From the NCBI GenBank assembly GCA_002347645.1, contig DDYF01000018.1, positions 1 through 50,751 of the forward strand: a DNA stretch of 50,751 bases. Reading direction: 5' to 3'. The DNA is from Thermoleophilia bacterium UBA2241 (GTDB taxonomy: Bacteria; Actinomycetota; Thermoleophilia; UBA2241). Positions 1 to 7,253 of this stretch are shown here, piece by piece (positions within the stretch are counted from its first letter, which is position 1; every line of letters begins with the position of its first letter). The notes below the pieces were generated by a model. That model had not been told where the DNA came from. It saw only the letters and a list, made by a program, of their open reading frames with translations, and did no database searches. The position numbers and the translations under genes are program-made.

Positions 1-903
1 GACCAGCTCATCATGCGCACCATCCGCGACGACCTCGCCGGCTGGCGGCTGAACCGCGTGGTCTGGGTCGCCGACAGCGGCTTCAACTCGGCCGCGAACC
101 GCGCCTACCTGCAGCGCGGCGGCGGTCACTACGTGCTCGCCGAGCGCCTGCGCTCGGGTTCGAAGGAGTCGCGCACCGCGATGGGACGCGCCGGGCGCTA
201 CCAGACGGTCGCCGGCAACCTGCGCGTCAAGGAGGTGCGCCTCGGCGACGGCGCCCGTGAGGAGCGCTTCGTCGTCTGCCACAACCCTGATGCCGCGGAG
301 CGCGACCGCCGGGTACGCGAGAACCTGGTCGCCTACCTTGAGGGCCAGATCGCGGGCTCGGACGAGTGGAGCCGCCGGCGCCGCGACGAGCTCGTCGGGA
401 CGCTGCGCACCAAGCCCGGCCTTGCCCGCCTGCTGCGGCGTACGAAGGAGGGCCTGCTGCGCCTCGACCAGGCGGCCGTGAGGCGCGAGGCACGGCTCGA
501 CGGCAAGTGGCTGCTCAGGACCTCGGACGAGACCCTCGGCCCCGCCGACCTGGCCGCCGCCTACCGGCAGCTCTACCAGGTCGAGCGTGGCTGGCGCGAC
601 ATGAAGGGGGCGCTTCGTCTGCGTCCGGTCTTCCACCACCGCGAGGACCGCATCCGCGCTCACGTGCAGCTCTGCTGGCTCGCCCTGCTCCTCATCCGCG
701 TGGTCGAGAACGCCACCGGGGACTCCTGGCGATGCGCACGCGACGAGCTCGAGCGCATGCACCTCGTGACCCTAGAGACCGGCGAGGGCCGGGTGGCCAA
801 GCGCTCGCTCACGACGCCCGGCCAGCGGCGGATCTTCGCGGCCCTGGAGCTGCCCGAGCCGCCCGCCTTCAGCGACTTCGAGCTGGCACCGACATCCGCG
901 TAG
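1..903 (+). CDS. IS1634-type (IS4 superfamily) DDE transposase, C-terminal part, cut by the window edge
   Basis: The frame is open to base 1, so at least 300 C-terminal residues are present and the true start is outside the window. The VADSGFNS segment near the start carries the second catalytic Asp of IS4/IS1634 transposases. The later segment around YQVERGWRDMKG carries the catalytic Glu, and it is followed by the family's typical HREDRIRAHVQLCWLALL tail. The protein would cut and rejoin DNA at the ends of its own element. It is the only plus-strand gene in the window and lies directly beside an IS110 remnant. I see no internal stop or frameshift in the visible part. The downstream inverted repeat was not identified; the right end of the element should lie between 904 and about 1007. 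Confidence 0.85.
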   Translation, partial: DQLIMRTIRDDLAGWRLNRVVWVADSGFNSAANRAYLQRGGGHYVLAERLRSGSKESRTAMGRAGRYQTVAGNLRVKEVRLGDGAREERFVVCHNPDAAERDRRVRENLVAYLEGQIAGSDEWSRRRRDELVGTLRTKPGLARLLRRTKEGLLRLDQAAVRREARLDGKWLLRTSDETLGPADLAAAYRQLYQVERGWRDMKGALRLRPVFHHREDRIRAHVQLCWLALLLIRVVENATGDSWRCARDELERMHLVTLETGEGRVAKRSLTTPGQRRIFAALELPEPPAFSDFELAPTSA

Positions 904-1007
904 AGCGCCGCTGCCTCAGGCTCGGCGTAGTAACACGACCTCCCCCGCCTCCAACTGCCCTTTCCCCTGCTCACAAGCGGTTTCTGGGCCGTTCGTGTGC
1001 CTCTCAT

Positions 1008-1163
1008 CTCCGGAAGTCCGGCAAACGCGGCTTCAAGAATCAGGCGCTCACTGCCGCGCTCGGTGGACGGCACGGGGGCCTCGGCGACGAGCTCGCCGGT
1101 GGCCGCACGCCGGGCCACGACGATGTGGCTCTTCTTGTGCGGGTCGATCCCGAGTACCATCAT
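1008..1163 (-). pseudogene. IS110-family transposase, N-terminal fragment
   Basis: The first ~52 codons read like the N-terminus of IS110/IS1111 DEDD recombinases: MVLGIDPHKKSH contains the first RuvC-like Asp, followed by a GELVAEAPVPSTERG stretch typical of the family. After about residue 52 (LPE) the similarity stops and the frame runs into unrelated DNA and then antisense to the IS1634 transposase. The gene is therefore truncated at its 3' side exactly where the other insertion sequence begins, which suggests insertion of IS1634 into IS110. The remaining ~85% of the recombinase, including the catalytic Ser domain, is not between here and the window edge. Family identification rests on pattern recognition. 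Confidence 0.7.
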
Positions 1164-1440
1164 GCCTGTTCCCCTTTCGGACCCATCTTCCGGACGCGCG
1201 GGTCCGCCGGCGGACAGGTCTTGGTAGGGGCCTTTTCGGCCAGGTTCCTATCAGGTCACGCCGACGAGCCTTGCGGCAGGCAGCGGGGGACAGAACCCCT
1301 GTCGGCCAGCCTCGTGGGGCGACACGCAGGATGCGAGTCACCCCGCCGCCGAGCCGCAGGCTACCCGACCACCGTCGGGATCCCAGCGGACTCAGCCTGA
1401 CACCAAGAGCAGGATGCGCGCGTCTCGATCGGGATGCGCC
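1164..1440 (-). mobile_element. Non-coding left end of the IS110-type element, possibly encoding its bridge (seek) RNA
   Basis: This ~280-nt stretch lies upstream of the IS110 recombinase start and has no convincing ORF. It is dense in small palindromes: GTCCGCCGGCGGAC at 1202-1215, GGCC-ttttc-GGCC at 1229-1241, a GACAG/CTGTC hairpin at 1289-1303 and CCCGAC/GTCGGG at 1364-1379. The word gcaggatgcg occurs twice (1326-1335 and 1409-1418). In IS110-group elements the region 5' of the recombinase encodes a structured guide RNA; the position and the folding potential match. The element boundary near 1440 is a guess. From about 1441 to 1516 I see nothing recognisable. Confidence 0.4.
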
Positions 1441-1516
1441 CTGTCCTAGCGGCGCGCCGTGCGACCCCACGAAACCGGCGGGGAGGCCGGGGACTCTACC
1501 GTCGCCGTCCGCCGCG

Positions 1517-2383
1517 TCAGCGCGGGCGGCGCAGGAGGTAGTCGGTGACGGCCGCCAGGTCGGCGGTGTCGCCGGGCAGGGCGGCGAGGCGTTCGACGGC
1601 GCGCGCGTGGCTCTCGAGCGCCCGGCGGCGCGCCCCCTCCAGGCCGTGCCACGATACGTACGTGACCTTGCGCTGGGCGCGGTCCTTGCCGACGCTCTTG
1701 CCGAGCTCGGCCTCGTCGCCGGCCTCGTCGAGGATGTCGTCGACGATCTGGAAGAGCAAGCCGAGCTCGGCGGCGAACGCCCGGTATGGCGCGACCGCGT
1801 CGCCCTCGGCGCCGGTGAGCAGCGCGCCGCAGACGACGGCGGCCTCGATGAGGCGCCCGGTCTTGAGGGCGTGCAGCACACGCAGGTCGTCGTCGCCGCT
1901 CGCCTGCCCGACGACGTCCATGTACTGGCCGCCGACCATGCCGCGCACGCCCGTGGCGCGCGCCACCTCGGCGGCCGCCCCCAGGCGAGCGTTGTCCGTC
2001 CCGGCTTGCGTCAGCAGCAGCAGATTGAAGGCTTCGGCGAAGAGGCCGTCGCCGGCGAGGATGGCGATGTCCTCGCCGAACGCCACGTGACAGGTGGGAT
2101 GGCCGCGGCGCAGCGTGTCGTCGTCGATCGCCGGCAGGTCGTCGTGGATGAGCGAGTAGGTGTGGACGAGCTCCAGCGCCGCGGCCGCCGGCAGCACGAG
2201 CGCCGGGTCTGCACCCCTGCTCCGCGCCGTCGCCAGGGTGAGCACCGGCCGAACGCGCTTGCCCCCGGCGAGCAGCGAGTAGCGCATCGCCTCGACGAGA
2301 CGCGCGGCGCGGGGGTCGACACCGAAGTCGAGCACCTCGAGGTATCCCTCGACGAGCCCGAGCAGGTCGGCCGGATACGCCAT
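1517..2383 (-). CDS. ispA: Polyprenyl (farnesyl/geranyl) diphosphate synthase
   Basis: A 288-aa trans-isoprenyl diphosphate synthase that condenses isopentenyl diphosphate with allylic diphosphates in the cytoplasm. GGKRVRPVL near residue 40 binds IPP. HDDLPAIDDDTLRRG carries the first aspartate-rich motif with its two-residue insert, as in bacterial short-chain synthases, and QIVDDILDEAGDEAELGKSVGKD carries the second. Length is normal for IspA. The ATG overlaps the xseB stop by one base (TGATG), so the two are translationally coupled at the end of the efp-nusB-xseB operon. Product chain length (C15 or C20) cannot be decided from the sequence alone, but the xseB neighbourhood favours IspA. 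Confidence 0.92.
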   Translation of the reverse strand: MAYPADLLGLVEGYLEVLDFGVDPRAARLVEAMRYSLLAGGKRVRPVLTLATARSRGADPALVLPAAAALELVHTYSLIHDDLPAIDDDTLRRGHPTCHVAFGEDIAILAGDGLFAEAFNLLLLTQAGTDNARLGAAAEVARATGVRGMVGGQYMDVVGQASGDDDLRVLHALKTGRLIEAAVVCGALLTGAEGDAVAPYRAFAAELGLLFQIVDDILDEAGDEAELGKSVGKDRAQRKVTYVSWHGLEGARRRALESHARAVERLAALPGDTADLAAVTDYLLRRPR

Positions 2384-2568
2384 CAGGTTCCGGTCTCCCC
2401 CGCCAGGTCCTCGAGCAGCCGTCCCGCCTCGTCGGCAAGCTCCGTCGCCCGCTCGAGCAGGCTCATCTCGACCTCGGCCGACGACGATCCTCCGAGCCGC
2501 GTGGCGAGCTCGTCGAGCTGGTCGATGACCTCGCGCAGGCGCGCCAGGTCGTGCTTCTTTTCAGCCAC
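2383..2568 (-). CDS. xseB: Exodeoxyribonuclease VII small subunit
   Basis: A 61-aa protein beginning at GTG 2568, with AGGAGGGG just upstream. The pattern DLARLREVIDQLDELATRL...MSLLERATELADEAGRLLEDL is the two-helix coiled coil of XseB, with the usual spacing of a leucine-rich first helix, a short polar turn and a second helix. Its start overlaps the nusB stop by 8 nt and its stop overlaps ispA by 1 nt. In known systems XseB works only in complex with XseA, the catalytic subunit that degrades single-stranded DNA, yet no xseA lies next to it here. Small size lowers certainty slightly, but the context (nusB, xseB, ispA) is classical. Confidence 0.85.
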   Translation of the reverse strand: MAEKKHDLARLREVIDQLDELATRLGGSSSAEVEMSLLERATELADEAGRLLEDLAGETGT

Positions 2569-3049
2569 GTTGCCCCTCCTCGCCGGGCACGCCGCCATCG
2601 TCGCTCTTCGCGTCCGGCGACCCCGGCCCTCTTCCGTTCGCCGCCTCGCGCTCGCGCGCGATCGCACCCAAGATGCCGTTGACCAGCGCGCCGGCCTCGT
2701 CGGTCGAGTACCGGCGCGCCAGCCGCACCGCCTCGTCGATCGCCACCTCCGGCGGGGTGAGTCCCTCTTCGATCTCGTAGAGCGCCAGGCGCAGCACGCT
2801 GCGCTCGAGGGGCGCGAGCCGGTCGAGCGCCCAGTTGGTCGAGTGCGCGGCCAGCGTGGCGTCGAGCTCAACCGCGCGCCTCAGCACCCCGCCGACGACC
2901 TCGCTCGTGAAGCCGTCCGGCGCGTACCCCTCACGCAGGCGGTGCCCGGCCATCAGCTCGGCCACCGGGCGGCCCGTGACCTCGCGCTGGTAGAGCAGGA
3001 AGAGGGCGTCGCGACGCGCCTGCTTGCGGCTTGGCCGTGATGGGCTCAC
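2561..3049 (-). CDS. nusB: Transcription antitermination factor NusB
   Basis: 162 aa, GTG start. NusB binds boxA RNA together with S10 (NusE) and takes part in rRNA antitermination. The N-terminal SRKQARRDALFLLYQREVTG helix is the RNA-binding start typical of NusB. The C-terminal part, with LERSVLRLALYEI, PPEVAIDEAVRLARRYSTDEAGALVNGIL, is the most conserved block of the family. The tail after about residue 135 is acidic, Gly-rich and probably disordered. It precedes xseB with an 8-nt overlap and follows the carboxyltransferase gene after ~108 nt. Confidence 0.95.
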   Translation of the reverse strand: MSPSRPSRKQARRDALFLLYQREVTGRPVAELMAGHRLREGYAPDGFTSEVVGGVLRRAVELDATLAAHSTNWALDRLAPLERSVLRLALYEIEEGLTPPEVAIDEAVRLARRYSTDEAGALVNGILGAIAREREAANGRGPGSPDAKSDDGGVPGEEGQRG

Positions 3050-3055
3050 GGGCGT

Positions 3056-3125
3056 GGCTCCCCGAACGGCAGACGGACGACGCTCACCGGCATGGCTCCC
3101 CGGATGGCGGGCGGGCGGCGCTCAC
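3056..3125. repeat. Imperfect 38-bp tandem repeat between the carboxyltransferase gene and nusB
   Basis: Two 32-base copies starting ggctccccg and ending cgctcac (3056-3087 and 3094-3125) lie 38 bases apart and differ at about seven positions. They fill most of the ~108-nt gap before nusB. No hairpin or promoter is obvious. It may simply be a local duplication. Confidence 0.5.
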
Positions 3126-3157
3126 AGCCGGCGCACCTCGCGACGGCGCCCCGCGCC

Positions 3158-5014
3158 TCAGGCGGGCTCGATGTGGAAGAGCGGCTGGCCGTACTGCACG
3201 GTGGCGCCGTTCTCGACGAGGATCTCGCGCACCACGCCGGTGATGTCGGCCGTGAGCTCGTTCATCATCTTCATCATCTCGAGGATGCAGAGCGTCTGGC
3301 CGAGCTCGACATGGTCCCCGACCTCGACGAACGACGGCTCGCTCGGCCCCGGCGAGCGGTAGAAGGTGGCGACCCACTTCGAGCGCACGACGTGGTACCC
3401 GTTCTCCGACGCCGTTGCCTCGTCGGCGGCCGCCACGACGGATCCCGCCGCCGCGGCCGGGGCACCGGCCGGCGGCGCGGCCGCGGGAGCGGCCGCCACG
3501 CCCGACTTGCGCACCGTCATGCGCAGGTCGCCCTCTTCGATCACGACTTCGTCGAGGTCGCTCTGCTCCACGAGCTCGAGGAGACGCCCGACCCTGTCGG
3601 CCGTCTCCTCCTTGACCGCGGCGCCCGGCTGCGAGCTCAGGTACCGCTCGTGGATGCCGAACACGTCGCTCTCGAGGCCGACGCGGTGCCGTTCGAGGTA
3701 GGCGCGCGCCGTCTGCGGGAACAAGGCGAAACTCAACAGGTCCTCTTCGGAGCGCGCGAGCTCGCCGATCTCGTCGCGGTAGTCTTCGAGGGTCTCCTCG
3801 ATGAGTTGCGCGGGACGGACCCGGATGGGCTCTTCGCCTTCGAGCACGCGCTCGAGGATGGCCTGCGACACCGGCCCCGGCGCGGCCCCGTACTTGCCGC
3901 GCAGGTACTGCTTCATCTCGTCGGGCACGATGTGCCAGCGCCGTCCCGACAGCACGTTGAGCACGGCCTGCGTGCCCACGATCTGCGACATGGGGGTCAC
4001 GAGCGGCGGAAAGCCCACCTCGGCGCGCACCACCGGGATCTCCTGCAGCACCTCGGGCATGCGGTCGAGCGCGCTCTGCTCCTTGAGCTGGCTCTCGAGG
4101 TTGGAGATCATGCCGCCCGGCACCTGGTGCGAGTACACCTGCATGTGCGTCAGGGAGGTCACGCCGCGGTCGTGGTGCGTCTCGCGTCGCACGCCCTCGA
4201 AGTACTTCGCGATCTCGAAGAGCTTCTCGAGCTCGAGCTCGGTGTCGTACGGGGTGCCGATGAGCGCCGTGACGACCATCTCGGTGGCCGGCTGGGAGTT
4301 GCCGAAGGCGAGCGGCACCGTCGCCGTGTCGATCACGTCGACCCCGGCCTCGATCGCCTTGAGATAGGTCATGGGCGCGAGGCCGCCGATGTAGTGGCAG
4401 TGAAGCTGGATGGGGACCTTGATCTCGTCCTTGAGGCGCCCGATGAGCTGCTCGGCGTAGAACGGGCTCAGCAGGGCCGCCATGTCCTTGATGCAGATGG
4501 AGTCGGCGCCCATGTCGACGAGCCTGTGCGCGACGTCCATGTAGTGGTCGAGCGAGTGCACGGGCGAGATGGTGTAGACCACGGCGGCCTGGAACTGCTT
4601 GCCGGTCTCCTTGATGGCCTCGGCCGCGGTCTCGAAGTTGCGGATGTCGTTGAGGGCGTCGAAGACACGGAAGACGTCGATGCCGTTCTCGGCCGCCTTG
4701 TAGACGAAGCGGCGCACGATGTCGTCGCCATAGTGGCGGTAGCCGACGAGGTTCTGCCCGCGCAGCAGCATCTGCAGCGGCGTGCGCGGGACGTGCTTCT
4801 TGATGAGGCGCAGGCGCTCCCACGGGTCTTCGTCGAGGTAGCGCAGCGACGCGTCGAAGGTGGCGCCGCCCCAGCATTCCAGCGAGTTGTAGCCGACGTC
4901 GTCCATGAGCTCGAGGACGGGCAGCATGTCGCTGGTGCGCATGCGCGTCGCCCAGAGCGACTGGTGCCCGTCGCGCAGGCTCGTGTCGGTGATGCGGACG
5001 CGTCTCGCTCTCAT
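3158..5014 (-). CDS. Carboxyltransferase (pyruvate carboxylase/oxaloacetate decarboxylase type) fused to an AccB-like biotin carrier
   Basis: 618 aa. Residues 1 to about 460 are an HMGL-like TIM barrel plus conserved domain as in PycB/OadA: RITDTSLRDGHQS at the start, SICIKDMA with the Lys that is carbamylated in the family, and the metal-binding QLHCHY. From ~470 on the protein looks like a whole AccB: a helix (ETADRVGRLLELVEQSD...RMTVRK), an Ala/Pro-rich linker, then a biotinyl domain (VATFYRSPGPSEPSF...) with biotin motif EMMKMMN and acceptor Lys at about residue 582. AccB normally has EAMKMMN. The gene stands where accB stands in the efp-accB-accC-nusB operon of many bacteria, 28 nt after efp; no biotin carboxylase gene is adjacent. 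It probably transfers CO2 between biotin and pyruvate/oxaloacetate; direction and substrate are inferred. Confidence 0.88.
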   Translation of the reverse strand: MRARRVRITDTSLRDGHQSLWATRMRTSDMLPVLELMDDVGYNSLECWGGATFDASLRYLDEDPWERLRLIKKHVPRTPLQMLLRGQNLVGYRHYGDDIVRRFVYKAAENGIDVFRVFDALNDIRNFETAAEAIKETGKQFQAAVVYTISPVHSLDHYMDVAHRLVDMGADSICIKDMAALLSPFYAEQLIGRLKDEIKVPIQLHCHYIGGLAPMTYLKAIEAGVDVIDTATVPLAFGNSQPATEMVVTALIGTPYDTELELEKLFEIAKYFEGVRRETHHDRGVTSLTHMQVYSHQVPGGMISNLESQLKEQSALDRMPEVLQEIPVVRAEVGFPPLVTPMSQIVGTQAVLNVLSGRRWHIVPDEMKQYLRGKYGAAPGPVSQAILERVLEGEEPIRVRPAQLIEETLEDYRDEIGELARSEEDLLSFALFPQTARAYLERHRVGLESDVFGIHERYLSSQPGAAVKEETADRVGRLLELVEQSDLDEVVIEEGDLRMTVRKSGVAAAPAAAPPAGAPAAAAGSVVAAADEATASENGYHVVRSKWVATFYRSPGPSEPSFVEVGDHVELGQTLCILEMMKMMNELTADITGVVREILVENGATVQYGQPLFHIEPA

Positions 5015-5042
5015 GGCGTCTCCTGGCGGCCCGGACGCGCCG

Positions 5043-5609
5043 TCAGGCGCGGCTCAGGTACTCACCGGTGCGCGTGTCGACCTTGATGCGCTCGCCCTGC
5101 TCGATGAAGAGCGGGACCTGAATGCTCACCCCGGTCTCGAGCGTCGCGGGCTTGGACCCGCCCTGCGCCGTGTCGCCGCGCAGGCCGGGCTCGGTGTGGG
5201 TGATCTCGAGCTCGACGGTGGTCGGTGCCTCGACGTCGATCGGCTGGCCGTCAAGGTAGAAGACCTGGACGTCCATGTTCTCGACGACCCACTTCATGGC
5301 CTCTTCAGCCATGCCGGGTGAGACCGAGAGCTGCTCGTACGACTCGGGGTCCATGAGCACGACCTCGGTCTCGGTCGAGTACAGATACTGCAACGCGCGC
5401 GAGCGCGTGTCCATGCGGGTGAACTTCTCGCCGGCGCGGAAGGTCTTGTCGAGGACGTTGCCCGTCCTGATGCTGCGCACCTTGGTGCGCACGAAGGCGC
5501 CACCCTTGCCGGGCTTGACGTGCTGCGATTCGACGATCGTGTACGGTTCGCCGTCGATCTCGATCGCCATGCCGCTCTTGAACTGGTTGGTGTTGACGAC
5601 GTCAGCCAT
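5043..5609 (-). CDS. efp: Translation elongation factor P
   Basis: 188 aa with the three beta-barrel domains of EF-P, which rescues ribosomes stalled at polyproline. The N-terminal KOW-like domain has VKPGKGGAFVRTK, with Lys at residue 35 at the tip that in some bacteria is modified. The C-terminal OB domain includes GLRGDTAQGGSKPATLETG, a hallmark of the family. I chose the ATG at 5609, which has AGGGAG just upstream and begins MADVVNTNQFKSG; a longer frame from 5669 adds 20 unlike residues. The order M24 peptidase-efp-biotin carrier is a widespread operon. Confidence 0.96.
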   Translation of the reverse strand: MADVVNTNQFKSGMAIEIDGEPYTIVESQHVKPGKGGAFVRTKVRSIRTGNVLDKTFRAGEKFTRMDTRSRALQYLYSTETEVVLMDPESYEQLSVSPGMAEEAMKWVVENMDVQVFYLDGQPIDVEAPTTVELEITHTEPGLRGDTAQGGSKPATLETGVSIQVPLFIEQGERIKVDTRTGEYLSRA

Positions 5610-5712
5610 GAGCTCCCTGGGTCCTTCCGCGGATCGTGCCTGCACGCGTGAAGGAAGATGATACCGCACGCCTCACCGCGCGGGTAGCGGAGCGGATCGC
5701 TCGGCGGATAGC

Positions 5713-6807
5713 TCAGGCGACGACCTGCAGCTCCTTTGGGAAGAAGGTGAGCCGCTCGCAGCCACCGGCGGTGACGAGGACGGTGTCCTCGATGCGGATG
5801 CCGGCGTCGCCCTCGACGTAGATGCCCGGCTCGACGGTGCACACCATGTCTTCGGCGAGCCGGTCGCCGGCCGTTCTGCCCAGCATGGGCGCCTCGTGGA
5901 CGCGTAGCCCGACACCGTGACCCGTGCCGTGGCCGAAGTGCTCGCCGTGGCCCGCCGCCGTGATCACGGCGCGCGCGGCTTCGTCGACGTCGCGACGGCC
6001 GTGCGCGCCGGGGCGCACGGCGGTCAGACCGGCGAGCTGCGCCTCGAGCACCACGGCGTAGCGCTCGCGGTGAGCCTTCGAGACACGCCCCGCGGCGAAG
6101 GTGCGGGTGATGTCGGAGCAGTAGCCGTCCACGCGCGCACCGGTGTCGATCACGACGAGCTCGCCGGCCTTGATGCGCCGGTCGCCCGGGATCGCGTGCC
6201 CTTGCGCGCCGTGATCGCCGGTCGCGACGATGGTCGGGAACGACTCGCCCTCAGCGCCGCGGGCGCGGTACTCCTCGAGCAGGCGCCAGGCGACGTCGGA
6301 CTCGCGGCGCCCGGCCAGGCCCTCGGCCACGACGACGGCGAGCGAAAGGTCGACGATCGCCGCCGCGGCGCGGATCGCCGCGACCTCCGCCGGCTCCTTG
6401 ACGACGCGCAGGCTGCTCACGCGCCGGCGCACGTCGCGCAGCCGGCCGCGATGGACGCGGCGCAGCGCGCGGTACCCGGCGTGCGTGACGGCGTCCGCCT
6501 GGTAGCCGAGGTCGCACGCCGGCCCCGCGCGCCCCGCCGCGGCGGCCGCCGTCTCGGCGAGGAGGTCGGCCCCCGTCACCTTGACGAGCTCGAAACCGTC
6601 CACCTCTTCGTGGACCTGCTCGACGTAGCGCGAGTCCGTCACGATGAGCGCCGCGTCGCGGCCCACCACGAGGGTCGCGTCCTCGCCGCGGAACCCCGAG
6701 AGGTAGCGCACGTCCGCCGTGTCGCTCACGACGACGGCGTCAAGGCGTAGTTCGTCGAGGAGGGCGCGGCACCGGGCGACGCGGTCGCCCGTGTCCGCGC
6801 CCATCAC
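5713..6807 (-). CDS. M24B-family Xaa-Pro peptidase (YqhT/PepQ-like)
   Basis: 364 aa. The N-terminal creatinase-like domain (to about residue 130) is followed by a pita-bread metallopeptidase domain. The five metal ligands are recognisable in order: VIDTGA (Asp), CSDITRTF (Asp), HGTGHGVGLRVHE (His), VEPGIYV (Glu) and IRIEDTV (Glu). It should cleave peptides with proline at the second position in the cytoplasm. The start overlaps the aroQ stop by 4 nt. The segment GDHGAQGHAIPG replaces the more usual SGPRSALPHG of close relatives. Exact specificity (aminopeptidase or dipeptidase) cannot be read from the sequence. aroQ-peptidase-efp is a known conserved order. Confidence 0.9.
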   Translation of the reverse strand: MMGADTGDRVARCRALLDELRLDAVVVSDTADVRYLSGFRGEDATLVVGRDAALIVTDSRYVEQVHEEVDGFELVKVTGADLLAETAAAAAGRAGPACDLGYQADAVTHAGYRALRRVHRGRLRDVRRRVSSLRVVKEPAEVAAIRAAAAIVDLSLAVVVAEGLAGRRESDVAWRLLEEYRARGAEGESFPTIVATGDHGAQGHAIPGDRRIKAGELVVIDTGARVDGYCSDITRTFAAGRVSKAHRERYAVVLEAQLAGLTAVRPGAHGRRDVDEAARAVITAAGHGEHFGHGTGHGVGLRVHEAPMLGRTAGDRLAEDMVCTVEPGIYVEGDAGIRIEDTVLVTAGGCERLTFFPKELQVVA

Positions 6808-7253
6808 ACCACCCCCAGGCCGACCATGTCGGCGAGGGCGTCACAGGCCTTGAAGTAGCCATCCACACCCTCGCCGCTCACGCGTACCGCGACGATGTCG
6901 GCGATCACCGAGTGACGCCGGAACTCCTCGCGCCCGCTGAGGTCGGAGAGGTGCACCTCGGCGACCGGGACCCGGACGATCTCGAGGGCGTCGCGCACGG
7001 CGTAGCTGTAGTGCGTCCAGGCGCCCGGGTTGATGATCGCCGCCCCCTTGCCCTCGATGGCGATGCGGTGCAGCTCCTCGACCATCTCGCCCTCGAAGTT
7101 GGTCTGGAAGGGCAGGACGGTGAACCCGCGGCGTTCGGCGTGCCGCGCGACCTGGCGCTCCAGCTCGCTCAACGTGAGCGTCCCGTAGTGTGCCGGGTCG
7201 CGCCGTCCCAGCATGTCCAGGTTCACCCCGTGCAACAGCCGCAACGGCGTCAT
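6804..7253 (-). CDS. aroQ: 3-dehydroquinate dehydratase, type II
   Basis: 149 aa, the usual size of the dodecameric type II enzyme that makes 3-dehydroshikimate. HYGTL carries the catalytic Tyr, FQTNFEGEMVEELH matches the FQSNHEGE block, INPGAWTHYSYAVRDAL matches INPAAYTHTS, and VAEVHLSD carries the catalytic His. It is divergent: HGVNLDMLG replaces NGPNLNLLG and the H of SNHEGE is Phe. Start at ATG 7253, overlapping the aroB stop (ATGA). The neighbours aroC, aroK and aroB support the assignment. Confidence 0.88.
   Translation of the reverse strand: MTPLRLLHGVNLDMLGRRDPAHYGTLTLSELERQVARHAERRGFTVLPFQTNFEGEMVEELHRIAIEGKGAAIINPGAWTHYSYAVRDALEIVRVPVAEVHLSDLSGREEFRRHSVIADIVAVRVSGEGVDGYFKACDALADMVGLGVV

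Noticed and set aside
904..1007. Terminal inverted repeat of the IS1634 element
   Set aside because: The left end is outside the window, so no repeat pair can be compared.
995..3040. A 681-codon plus-strand open frame
   Set aside because: It is antisense to ispA, xseB and nusB; high GC leaves many long stop-free shadow frames. It reads Arg/Val/Asp-rich low-complexity sequence with no motif.
3092..5086. A 664-codon plus-strand open frame
   Set aside because: Antisense of the carboxyltransferase gene, same reasoning.
5658..5663. TATCAT upstream of efp on the minus strand as a -10 box
   Set aside because: The -35 position reads TACCCG and there is no TG extension; too weak to list as a promoter.
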